Assembly: GCF_050947335.1 (NCBI RefSeq)
Contig: NW_027473329.1
Location: forward strand, 186,001-250,000
Direction of reading: 5' to 3'
Length of the DNA: 64,000 nucleotides
DNA from: Megachile rotundata
Lineage: Eukaryota > Arthropoda > Insecta > Hymenoptera > Megachilidae
Positions within the stretch are counted from its first letter, which is position 1. Each line of letters starts with the position of its first letter. Shown piece after piece: positions 46,501-59,005 of the stretch. The notes below the pieces were generated by a model. That model saw nothing but the letters and a program-made list of their open reading frames with translations. It was not told the DNA's origin and ran no database searches. A program made the translations under genes and the position numbers.

Positions 46501-49500
46501 TTGTGATTGTGTGATTGTGGTTGTGTGATTGTGATTGTGTGATTGTGATTGTGTGATTGTGATTGTGTGATTGTGATTGTGTGATTGTGTGATTGTGTGA
46601 TTGTGTGATTGTGTGATTGTGACTGTGTGATTGTGTGAGTGTGTGATTGTGTGATTGAGTGATTGTGTGCTTGTGTGATTGTGTGGTTGTGAGATTGTGT
46701 GATTGTGTGATTAGGTGATTGTGTGATTGTGTGATTGTGTGATTGTGTGATTGTGTGATTGTGTGATTGTGTGGTTGTGTGATTGTGTGATTGTGTGATT
46801 GTGTAATTGTGTGATTGTGTGATTGTGACTGTGTGATTGTGTGAGTGTGTGATTGTGTGATTGAGTGATTGTGTGCTTGTGTGATTGTGTGGTTGTGTGG
46901 TTGTGTGATTGTGTGATTGTGTGATTGTGTGATTGTGTGATTGTGTGATTGTGTGATTGGGTGATTGTGTGATTGCGTGATTGTGTGATTCTGTGATTGT
47001 GTGATTGTGTGATTGTGTGATTGTGTGATAGTAAGATTGCGTGATTGTGTGATTGTGTAATTGTGTGATTGTGTGAGTGTGTGATTGTGTGATTGTGTGA
47101 TTGTGTGATTGTGTGATTGTGTGATTGTATGATTGTGTGATTGTGTGATTGTGATTGTGTGATTGTGATTGTGTGATTGTGTGATTGTGTGATTGTGTGA
47201 TTGTGTGATTGTGTGATTGTGTGATTGTGTGATTGTGTGATTGTGTGATTGTGTGATTGTGTGATTGTGTGATTGTGTGATTGTCTGATTGTGTGATTGT
47301 GTGATTGTGTGATTGTGTGGTTGTGTGACCGTGATTGTGTGATCGTCATTGTGTGATCGTGATTGTGTGATCGTGATTGTGTGATTGCGTGATTGCGATT
47401 GTGTGATTGTGCGACTGTGTGATTGTGTGATTGTGTGATTGTGTGATTGTGTGATTGTGTGATTGTGTGATTGTGTGATTGTGTGTTTGTGTGATTGTGT
47501 GATTGTGTGATTGTGTGATTGTGTGATTGTGTGATTGAGTGGTTGTGTGATTGTGTGATCGTGTGATTGTGTAATTGTGTGATTGTGTGGTTGTGTGACC
47601 GCGATTGTGTGACCGTGATTGTGTGATCGTGATTGTGTGAACGTGATTGTGTGATCGTGATTGTGTGATCGTGATTGTGTGATTGCGTGATTGTGATTGT
47701 GTGATTGTGTGATTGTGTGATTGTGAGATTGTGTGATTGTGTGAATGTGTGATTGTGTGACCGTGATTGTGTGATTGATGATTGTGTGATTGTGTGATTG
47801 TGTGATTGTGTGATTGTGTGATTGTGTGATTGTGTGACTGTGTGATTGAGTGATTGTGTGATTGTGTGATTAGGTGATTGTGTGATTGTGTGATTGTGTG
47901 ATTGTGTGATTGTGTGATTGTGTGATTGTGTGGTTGTGTGACCGCGATTGTGTGACCGTGATTGTGTGATCGTGATTGTGTGAACGTGATTGTGTGATCG
48001 TGATTGTGTGATCGTGATTGTGTGATTGCGTGATTGTGATTGTTTGATTGTGTGATTGTGTGATTGTGTGATTGTGTGAATGTGTGATTGTGTGACCGTG
48101 ATTGTGTGATTGATTATTGTGTGATTGTGTGATTGTGTGATTGTGTGATTGTGTGATTGTGTGATTGTGTGATTGTGTGATTGTGTGATTGAGTGATTGT
48201 GTGATTGTGTGATTGTGTGAATGTGTGATTGCGTGATCGTGTGATTGTGTGATCGTGTGATCGTTTGATCGTGTGATTGTGTGATTTTGCGATTGTGTGA
48301 TTGTGTGATTGTGTGATTGTGTGAGTGTGTGATTGTGTGATTGTGTGATTGTGTGATTGTGTGATTGTGTGATTGTGTGATTGTGTGATTGTGTGATTGT
48401 GTGAGTGTGTGATTGTGTGATTGTGTGATTGAGTGATTCTGTGCTTGTGTGATTGTGTGGTTGTGAGATTGTGTGATTGTGTGATTAGGTGATTGTGTGA
48501 TTGTGTGATTGTGTGATTGTGTGATTGTGTGATTGTGTGATTGTGTGATTGTGTGATTGTGTGATTGTGTGATTGTGTGATTGTGTGATTGTGTGATTGT
48601 GTGATTGTGTGGTTGTGTGATTGTGTGATTGTGTGATTGTGTAATTGTGTGATTGTGTGATTGTGACTGTGTGATTGTGTGATTGTGTGATTGAGTGATT
48701 CTGTGCTTGTGTGATTGTGTGGTTGTGAGATTGTGTGATTGTGTGATTAGGTGATTGTGTGATTGTGTGATTGTGTGATTGTGTGATTGTGTGATTGTGT
48801 GATTGTGTGGTTGTGTGATTGTGTGATTGTGTGATTGTGTAATTGTGTGATTGTGTGATTGTGACTGTGTGATTGTGTGAGTGTGTGATTGTGTGATTGA
48901 GTGATTGTGTGCTTGTGTGATTGTGTGGTTGTGTGATTGTGTGATTGTGTGATTGTGTGATTGTGTGATTGTGTGATTGTGTGATTGGGTGATTGTGTGA
49001 TTGCGTGATTGTGTGATTCTGTGATTGTGTGATTGTGTGATTGTGTGATTGTGTGATAGTAAGATTGCGTGATTGTGTGATTGTGTAATTGTGTGATTGT
49101 GTGAGTGTGTGATTGTGTGATTGTGTGATTGTGTGATTGTGTTATTGTGTGATTTTGTGATTGAGTGATTGTGTGATCGTGTGATTGTGATTGTGTGATT
49201 GTGATTGTGTGATTGTGATTGTGTGATTGTGATTGTGTGATTGTCTGATTGTGTGATTGTGTGATTGAGTGATTGTGTGATTGTGTGATTGTGTGAATGT
49301 GTGATTGTGTGACCGTGATTGTCTGATTGTGTGATTGTGTGATTGTGTGATTTTGTGGTTGTGTGATTGTGTGATTGTGTGATTGTGTGATTGTGTGATT
49401 GTGTGATTGTGTGATTGTGTGATTGTGTGATTGTGTGATTGTGTGAATGTGTGATAGTGTGATTGTGTGATTGTGTGATTGTGTGGTTGTGTGACCGTGA

Positions 49501-50775
49501 TTGTGTGATCGTGATTGTGTGATCGTGATTGTGTGATCGTGATTGTGTGATTGCGTGATTGCGATTGTGTGATTGTGTGACTGTGTGATTGTGTGATTGT
49601 GTGATTGTGTGATTGTGTGATTGTGTGATTGTGTGATTGTGTGATTGTGTGATTGTGTGATTGTGTGATTGTGTGATTGTGTGATTGTGTGATTGAGTGG
49701 TTGTGTGATTGTGTGATTGTGATTGTGTGATTGTGATTGTGTGATTGTGATGGTGTGATTGTGATTGTGTGATTGTGATTGTGTGATTGTGTGATTGTGA
49801 TTGTGTGATTGTGATTGTGTGATTGTGATTATGTGATTGTGAGTGTGTGATTGTGATTGTGTGATTGTGGTTGTGTGATTGTGATTGTGTGATTGTGATT
49901 GTGTGATTGTGATTGTGTGATTGTGATTGTGTGATTGTGATTGTGTGATTGTGTGATTGTGTGATTGTGTGATTGGGTGATGGTGTGATTGTGCGATTGT
50001 GTGATTGTGTGATTGTGTGATTGTGTGATTGTGTGATTGTGTGATTGTATGATTGTGTGATTGTGTGATTGTGATTGTGTGATTGTGATTGTGTGATTGT
50101 GTGATTGTGTGATTGTGTGATTGTGTGATTGTGTGATTGTGTGATTGTGTGATTGTGTGATTGTGTGATTGTGTGATTGTGTGATTGTGTGATTGTGTGA
50201 TTGTGTGATTGTCTGATTGTGTGATTGTGTGATTGTGTGATTGTGTGGTTGTGTGACCGTGATTGTGTGAACGTGATTGTGTGATCGTGATTGTGTGATC
50301 GTGATTGTGTGATTGCGTGATTGTGATTGTGTGATTGTGTGATTGTGTGATTGTGTGATTGTGTGATTGTGTGATTGTGTGATTGTGTGATTGTGTGAAT
50401 GTGTGATTGTGTGACCGTGATTGTGTGATTGATGATTGTGTGATTGTGTGATTGTGTGATTGTGTGATTGTGTGATTGTGTGATTGTGTGATTGTGTGAT
50501 TGAGTGATTGTGTGATTGTGTGATTAGGTGATTGTGTGATTGTGTGATTGTGTGATTGTGTGATTGTGTGATTGTGTGATTGTGTGATTGTGTGATTGTG
50601 TGGTTGTGTGACCGCGATTGTGTGACCGTGATTGTGTGATCGTGATTGTGTGAACGTGATTGTGTGATCGTGATTGTGTGATCGTGATTGTGTGATTGCG
50701 TGATTGTGATTGTGTGATTGTGTGATTGTGTGATTGTGTGATTGTGTGAATGTGTGATTGTGTGACCGTGATTGT
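43573..50775. repeat. 7.2-kb tandem segmental repeat, copy 2
   Basis: This adjacent copy of 36370-43572 has the same markers in the same order. I noticed only isolated differences: GATAGTG near 46308 where copy 1 has GATTGTG, GACTG near 47836 where copy 1 has GATTG, one extra 8-mer beside GATAGTAAG at 47027, two fewer 8-mers before GTTATTG near 49140, and later 8-bp changes. After about 50775 the sequence leaves this pattern inside an 8-mer run. Confidence 0.88.
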
Positions 50776-53700
50776 GTGATTGTGTGATTGTGTGATTGTG
50801 TGATTGTGTGATTGTGTGATTGTGTGATTGTGTGATTGTGTGATTGAGTGATTGTGTGATTGTGTGATTGTGTGAATGTGTGATTGCGTGATCGTGTGAT
50901 TGTGTGATCGTGTGATCGTTTGATCGTGTGATTGTGTGATTTTGCGATTGTGTGATTGTGTGATTGTGTGATTGTGTGAGTGTGTGATTGTGTGATTGTG
51001 TGATTGTGTGATTGTGTGATTGTGTGATTGTGTGATTGTGTGATTGTGTGATTGTGTGAGTGTGTGATTGTGTGATTGTGTGATTGAGTGATTCTGTGCT
51101 TGTGTGATTGTGTGCTTGTGTGATTGTGTGGTTGTGTGGTTGTGTGATTGTGCGATTGTGTGATTGTGTGATTGTGTGATTGGGTGATTGTGTGATTGCG
51201 TGATTGTGTGATTCTGTGATTGTGTGATTGTGTGATTGTGTGATTGTGTGATAGTAAGATTGCGTGATTGTGTGATTGTGTAATTGTGTGATTGTGTGAG
51301 TGTGTGATTGTGTGATTGTGTGATTGTGTGATTGTGTGATTGTGTTATTGTGTGATTTTGTGATTGAGTGATTGTGTGATCGTGTGATTGTGATTGTGTG
51401 ATTGTGATTGTGTGATTGTGATTGTGTGATTGTGATTGTGTGATTGTCTGATTGTGTGATTGTGTGATTGAGTGATTGTGTGATTGTGTGATTGTGTGAA
51501 TGTGTGATTGTGTGACCGTGATTGTCTGATTGTGTGATTGTGTGATTGTGTGATTTTGTGGTTGTGTGATTGTGTGATTGTGTGATTGTGTGATTGTGTG
51601 AATGTGTGATTGTGTGATTGTGTGATTGTGTGATTGTGTGATTGCGTGATTGTGTGATTGTGTGATTGTGTGATTGTGTGATTGTGTGATTGTGTGATTG
51701 TGTGATTGTGTGATTGAGTGATTCTGTGCTTGTGTGATTGTGTGGTTGTGAGATTGTGTGATTGTGTGATTAGGTGATTGTGTGATTGTGTGATTGTGTG
51801 ATTGTGTGATTGTGTGATTGTGTGATTGTGTGATTGTGTGATTGTGTGATTGTGTGATTGTGTGATTGTGTGATTGAGTGGTTGTGTGATTGTGTGATCG
51901 TGTGATTGTGTGATTGTGTGATTGTGTGGTTGTGTGACCGCGATTGTGTGACCGTGATTGTGTGATCGTGATTGTGTGAACGTGATTGTGTGATCGTGAT
52001 TGTGTGATCGTGATTGTGTGATTGCGTGATTGTGATTGTGTGATTGCGTGATTGTGTGATTGTGTGATTGTGTGATTGTGTGATTGTGTGATTGTGTGAT
52101 TGTGTGATTGTGTGATTGTGTGATTGTGTGATTGTGTGATTGTGTGATTGTGTGATTGAGTGATTGTGTGATTGTGTGATTGTGTGAATGTGTGATTGCG
52201 TGATCGTGTGATTGTGTGATCGTTTGATCGTGTGATTGTGTGATTGTGTGATTTTGCGATTGTGTGATTGTGTGATTGTGTGATTGTGTGAGTGTGTGAT
52301 TGTGTGATTGTGTGATTGTGTGACTGTGTGATTGTGTGATTGTGTGATTGTGTGATTGTGTAATTGTGATTGTGTGATTGTGATTGTGTGATTGTGATTG
52401 TGTGATTGTGATTGTGTGATTGAGATTGTGTGATTGTGATTGTGTGATTGTGATTGTGTGATTGTGATTGTGTGATTGTGATTGTGTGATTGTGATTGTG
52501 TGATTGTGATTGTGTGATTGTGATTGTGTGATTGTGATTGTGTGATTGTGATGGTGTGATTGTGATTGTGTGATTGTGATTGTGTGATTGTGTGATTGTG
52601 ATTGTGTGATTGTGATTGTGTGATTGTGATTATGTGATTGTGAGTGTGTGATTGTGATTGTGTGATTGTGGTTGTGTGATTGTGATTGTGTGATTGTGAT
52701 TGTGTGATTGTGATTGTGTGATTGTGATTGTGTGATTGTGTGATTGTGTGATTGTGTGATTGGGTGATGGTGTGATTGTGCGATTGTGTGATTGTGTGAT
52801 TGTGTGATTGTGTGATTGTGTGATTGTGTGATTGTATGATTGTGTGATTGTGTGATTGTGATTGTGTGATTGTGATTGTGTGATTGTGTGATTGTGTGAT
52901 TGTGTGATTGTGTGATTGTGTGATTGTGTGATTGTGTGATTGTGTGATTGTGTGATTGTGTGATTGTGTGATTGTGTGATTGTGTGATTGTCTGATTGTG
53001 TGATTGTGTGATTGTGTGATTGTGTGGTTGTGTGACCGTGATTGTGTGATCGTCATTGTGTGATCGTGATTGTGTGATCGTGATTGTGTGATTGCGTGAT
53101 TGCGATTGTGTGATTGTGTGACTGTGTGATTGTGTGATTGTGTGATTGTGTGATTGTGTGATTGTGTGATTGTGTGATTGTGTGATTGTGTGTTTGTGTG
53201 ATTGTGTGATTGTGTGATTGTGTGATTGTGTGATTGTGTGATTGAGTGGTTGTGTGATTGTGTGATCGTGTGATTGTGTGATTGTGTGATTGTGTGGTTG
53301 TGTGACCGCGATTGCGTGACCGTGATTGTGTGATCGTGATTGTGTGAACGTGATTGTGTGATCGTGATTGTGTGATCGTGATTGTGTGATTGCGTGATTG
53401 TGATTGTGTGATTGTGTGATTGTGTGATTGTGTGATTGTGTGATTGTGTGAATGTGTGATTGTGTGACCGTGATTGTGTGATTGATGATTGTGTGATTGT
53501 GTGATTGTGTGATTGTGTGATTGTGTGATTGTGTGATTGTGTGATTGTGTGATTGAGTGATTGTGTGATTGTGTGATTAGGTGATTGTGTGATTGTGTGA
53601 TTGTGTGATTGTGTGATTGTGTGATTGTGTGATTGTGTGATTGTGTGGTTGTGTGACCGCGATTGTGTGACCGTGATTGTGTGATCGTGATTGTGTGAAC

Positions 53701-55150
53701 GTGATTGTGTGATCGTGATTGTGTGATCGTGATTGTGTGATTGCGTGATTGTGATTGTGTGATTGTGTGATTGTGTGATTGTGTGATTGTGTGAATGTGT
53801 GATTGTGTGACCGTGATTGTGTGATTGATTATTGTGTGATTGTGTGATTGTGTGATTGTGTGATTGAGTGATTGTGTGATTGTGTGATTGTGTGAATGTG
53901 TGATTGCGTGATCGTGTGATTGTGTGATCGTGTGATCGTTTGATCGTGTGATTGTGTGATTTTGCGATTGTGTGATTGTGTGATTGTGTGATTGTGTGAG
54001 TGTGTGATTGTGTGATTGTGTGATTGTGTGATTGTGTGATTGTGTGATTGTGTGATTGTGTGAGTGTGTGATTGTGTGATTGTGTGATTGAGTGATTCTG
54101 TGCTTGTGTGATTGTGTGGTTGTGAGATTGTGTGATTGTGTGATTAGGTGATTGTGTGATTGTGTGATTGTGTGATTGTGTGATTGTGTGATTGTGTGAT
54201 TGTGTGATTGTGTGATTGTGTGATTGTGTGATTGTGTGATTGTGTGATTGTGTGGTTGTGTGATTGTGTGATTGTGTGATTGTGTAATTGTGTGATTGTG
54301 TGATTGTGACTGTGTGATTGTGTGAGTGTGTGATTGTGTGATTGAGTGATTGTGTGCTTGTGTGATTGTGTGGTTGTGTGGTTGTGTGATTGTGTGATTG
54401 TGTGATTGTGTGATTGTGTGATTGGGTGATTGTGTGATTGCGTGATTGTGTGATTCTGTGATTGTGTGATTGTGTGATTGTGCGATTGTGTGATAGTAAG
54501 ATTGCGTGATTGTGTGATTGTGTAATTGTGTGATTGTGTGAGTGTGTGATTGTGTAATTGTGTGATTGTGTGATTGTGTGATTGTGTTATTGTGTGATTT
54601 TGTGATTGAGTGATTGTGTGATCGTGTGATTGTGATTGTGTGATTGTGATTGTGTGATTGTGATTGTGTGATTGTGATTGTGTGATTGTGATTGTGTGAT
54701 TGTGATTGTGTGATTGTGATTGTGTGATTGTCTGATTGTGTGATTGTGTGATTGAGTGATTGTGTGATTGTGTGATTGTGTGAATGTGTGATTGTGTGAC
54801 CGTGATTGTCTGATTGTGTGATTGTGTGATTGTGTGATTTTGTGGTTGTGTGATTGTGTGATTGTGTGATTGTGTGATTGTGTGAATGTGTGATTGTGTG
54901 ATTGTGTGATTGTGTGATTGTGTGATTGCGTGATTGTGTGATTGTGTGATTGTGTGATTGTGTGATTGTGTGATTGTGTGATTGAGTGATTCTGTGCTTG
55001 TGTGATTGTGTGGTTGTGAGATTGTGTGATTGTGTGATTAGGTGATTGTGTGATTGTGTGATTGTGTGATTGTGTGATTGTGTGATTGTGTGATTGTGTG
55101 ATTGTGTGATTGTGTGATTGTGTGATTGTGTGGTTGTGTGATTGTGTGAT
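50776..55150. repeat. Region C blocks after the 7.2-kb pair
   Basis: GATCGTTTGATCG at 50914, 52218 and about 53932; GATAGTAAG at 51250 and 54492; GACCGCG clusters at 51936, 53304 and 53655; GATTGATG at 53480; GATTGATTATTG at 53823; 14-mer runs at about 52.37-52.73 and 54.63-54.73 kb. The 53304 cluster has a private CpG (GACCGCGATTGCG). GATCGTCATTG near 53041 carries the CAT at which a 428-codon minus-strand frame appears to begin. Confidence 0.83.
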
Positions 55151-56950
55151 TGTGTGATTGTGATTGTGTGATTGTGATTGTGTGATTGTGATTCTGTGAT
55201 TGTGATTGTGTGATTGTGATTGTGTGATTGTGCTTGTGTGATTGTGATTGTGTGATTGTGATTGTGTGATTCTGATGGTGTGATTGTGATTGTGTGATTG
55301 TGATTGTGTGATTGTGATTGTGTGATTGTGACTGTGTGGTTGTGTGAGTGTGTGATTGTGTAATTGAGTGATTGTGTGCTTGTGTGATTGTGTGGTTGTG
55401 AGATTGTGTGATTGTGCGATTGTGATTGTGTGATTGTGTGATTGTGTGATTGTGTGATTGTGAGGTTGTGTGATTCCGTGCTTGTGTGATTGTGTGATTG
55501 TGATTGTGTGATTGTGTGATTGTGTGATTGTGTGATTGTGTGATTGTGTGGTTGTGTGACCGTGATTGTGTGACCGTGATTGTGTGATCGTGATTGTGTG
55601 ATCGTGTCAGTGTGACCGTGAATGTGTGATTGCGTGATTGTGATTGCGTGATTGCGATTGCGTGATTGTGATTGCGTGATTGTGTGATTGTGTGATTGTG
55701 TGATTGTGTGATTGTGTGATTGTGTGATTGTGTGATTGTGTGATTGTGTGATTGTGTGATTGTGTGATTGTGTGATTGTGTGATTGTGTGATGGTGTGAT
55801 TGTGTGATTGTGTGATTGTGTGATTGTGTGATTGTGTAATTGTGATTGTGCGATTGTGATTGTTTGATTGTGTGATTGTGTGATTGTGTGATTGTGTGAT
55901 TTTGTGATTGTGAGATTGTGTGATTGTGTGATTGTGTGATTGTGTGATTGTGTGATTGTGTGATTGTGTGATTGTGTGATTGTGTGATTGTGTGATTGTG
56001 TGATTGTGGGATTGTGTGATTGTGTGATTGTGACTGTGTGATTGTGTGAGTGTGTGATTGTGTGATTGAGTGATTGAGTGGTTCTGTGGTTGTGTGATTG
56101 TGTGACTGTGTGATTGTGTGATTGTGTGATTGTGGGATTGTGTAATTGTGATTGTGCGATTGTGATTGTGTGATTGTGTGATTGTGTGATTGTGTAATTG
56201 CGAGATTGTGTGATTGTGTGCTTGTGTGATTGTGTGATTGTGATTGTGTGATTGTGATTGTGTGATTGTGGTTGTGTGATTGTGATTGTGTGATTGTGAT
56301 TGTGTGATTGTGATTGTGTGATTGTGATTGTGTGATTGTGATTGTGTGATTGTGATTGTGTGATTGTGATTGTGTGATTGTGATTGTGTGATTGTGATTG
56401 TGTGATTGTGATTGTGTGATTGTGATTGTGTGATTGTGTGATTGCGTGATTGTGTGATTGTGTGATTGTGTGATTGTGTGATTGTGTGATTGAGTGATTG
56501 TGTGATTGTGTGACTGTGTGGTTGTGAGATTGTGTGATTGTGTGATTAGGTGATTGTGTGATTGTGTGATTGTGTGATTGTGTGATTGTGTGATTGTGTG
56601 ATTGTGTGATTGCGTGACTGTGTGATTATGTGATTGTGTGATTGTGTGATTGTGTGATTATGTGATTGTGTGATTGTGTGATTGTGTGATTGTGTGATTG
56701 TGTGATTGTGTGATTGTGTGATTGTGTGATTGTGTGATTGTGTGACTGTGTGATTGTGTAATTGTGATTGTGCGATTGTGATTGTGTGATTGTGTGATTG
56801 TGTGATTGTGTGATTGTGTGATTGTGTGATTGTGGAATTGTGAGATTGTGTGATTGTGTGCTTGTGTGATTGTGTGATTGTGTGATTGTGTGATTGTGTG
56901 ATTGTGTGATTGTGTGATTGTGTGATTGTGTGATTGTGTGATTGTGTGAT
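55151..56950. repeat. A/B-type island embedded in region C, second copy
   Basis: It has the same word order as 26875-28745: a 14-mer run with GATTCTGTG and GCTTG, GAGGTTG at 55462, GATTCCGTGCTTG, GATCGTGTCAGTG at 55600, GAGTGGTTCTGTGG near 56080, a 14-mer run, GCGTGACTGTGTGATTATG near 56612, GTGGAATTG near 56833. It lacks the stretch between the two GATGG words that the first copy has at about 27448-27734 (GAATG, GATCG cluster, GAGGG, GATTAGGTG), so it carries a deletion of roughly 0.2-0.3 kb. It also has a GATTCTGATGG variant near 55270. Confidence 0.82.
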
Positions 56951-59005
56951 TGTGTGACTGTGTGGTTGTGTGATTGTGTGATTGTGTGATTATGTGATTG
57001 TGTGACTGTGTGATTGTGTGATTGTGTGATTGTGTGATTGTGTAATTGTGATTGTGTGATTGTGATTGTGTGATTGTGATTGTGTGATTGTGATTGTGTG
57101 ATTGAGATTGTGTGATTGTGATTGTGTGATTGTGATTGTGTGATTGTGATTGTGTGTGATTGTGATTGTGTGATTGTGATTGTGTGATTGTGATTGTGTG
57201 ATTGTGATTGTGTGATTGTGATGGTGTGATTGTGATTGTGTGATTGTGATTGTGTGATTGTGATTGTGTGATTGTGTGATAGTGATTGTGTGATTGTGAT
57301 TGTGTGATTGTGATTGTGTGATTGTGATTATGTGATTGTGAGTGTGTGATTGTGATTGTGTGATTGTGGTTGTGTGATTGTGATTGTGTGATTGTGATTG
57401 TGTGATTGTGATTGTGTGATTGTGATTGTGTGATTGTGTGATTGTGTGATTGTGTGATTGGGTGATGGTGTGATTGTGCGATTGTGTGATTGTGTGATTG
57501 TGTGATTGTGTGATTGTGTGATTGTGTGATTGTATGATTGTGTGATTGTGTGATTGTGATTGTGTGATTGTGATTGTGTGATTGTGTGATTGTGTGATTG
57601 TGTGATTGTGTGATTGTGTGATTGTGTGATTGTGTGATTGTGTGATTGTGTGATTGTGTGATTGTGTGATTGTGTGATTGTGTGATTGTGTGATTGTGTG
57701 ATTGTCTGATTGTGTGATTGTGTGATTGTGTGATTGTGTGGTTGTGTGACCGTGATTGTGTGATCGTGATTGTGTGATCGTGATTGTGTGATCGTGATTG
57801 TGTGATTGCGTGATTGCGATTGTGTGATTGTGTGACTGTGTGATTGTGTGATTGTGTGATTGTGTGATTGTGTGATTGTGTGATTGTGTGATTGTGTGAT
57901 TGTGTGTTTGTGTGATTGTGTGATTGTGTGATTGTGTGATTGTGTGATTGTGTGATTGAGTGGTTGTGTGATTGTGTGATCGTGTGATTGTGTGATTGTG
58001 TGATTGTGTGATTGTGTGGTTGTGTGACCGCGATTGTGTGACCGTGATTGTGTGATCGTGATTGTGTGAACGTGATTGTGTGGTCGTGATTGTGTGATCG
58101 TGATTGTGTGATTGCGTGATTGTGATTGTGTGATTGTGTGATTGTGTGATTGTGTGATTGTGTGATTGTGTGAATGTGTGATTGTGTGACCGTGATTGTG
58201 TGATTGATGATTGTGTGATTGTGTGATTGTGTGATTGTGTGATTGTGTGATTGTGTGATTGTGTGATTGTGTGATTGTGTGATTGTGTGATTGAGTGATT
58301 GTGTGATTGTGTGATTGTGTGAATGTGTGATTGCGTGATCGTGTGATTGTGTGATCGTGTGATCGTTTGATCGTGTGATTGTGTGATTGTGTGATTTTGC
58401 GATTGTGTGATTGTGTGATTGTGTGATTGTGTGAGTGTTTGATTGTGTGATTGTGTGATTGTGTGATTGTGTGATTGTGTGATTGTGTGATTGTGTGATT
58501 GTGTGAGTGTGTGATTGTGTGATTGTGTGATTGAGTGATTCTGTGCTTGTGTGATTGTGTGATTGTGTGATTGTGTGATTGTGTGATTGTGTGATTGTGT
58601 GATTGTGCGATTGTGTGATTGTGTGATTGTGTGATTGTGTGATTGTGTGATTGTGTGGTTGTGTGATTGTGTGATTGTGTGATTGTGTAATTGTGTGATT
58701 GTGTGATTGTGACTGTGTGATTGTGTGAGTGTGTGATTGTGTGATTGAGTGATTGTGTGCTTGTGTGATTGTGTGGTTGTGTGGTTGTGTGATTGTGTGA
58801 TTGTGTGATTGTGTGATTGTGTGATTGTGTGATTGTGTGATTGGGTGATTGTGTGATTGCGTGATTGTGTGATTCTGTGATTGTGTGATTGTGTGATTGT
58901 GTGATTGTGTGATAGTAAGATTGCGTGATTGTGTGATTGTGTAATTGTGTGATTGTGTGAGTGTGTGATTGTGTGATTGTGTGATTGTGTGATTGTGTGA
59001 TTGTG
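56951..59005. repeat. Region C block with an irregular 14-mer run
   Basis: A 14-mer run (about 57.05-57.43 kb) contains a 2-bp gain (GTGTGTGATT near 57153) and GATAG near 57280. Then GGGTGATGG, GATTGTCTG, GACCG/GATCG cluster, GACCGCG at 58026 (with a private GGTCG near 58082), GATTGATG at 58202, GATCGTTTGATCG at 58361 followed by GAGTGTTTG near 58435, and GATAGTAAG at 58911. Confidence 0.82.
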
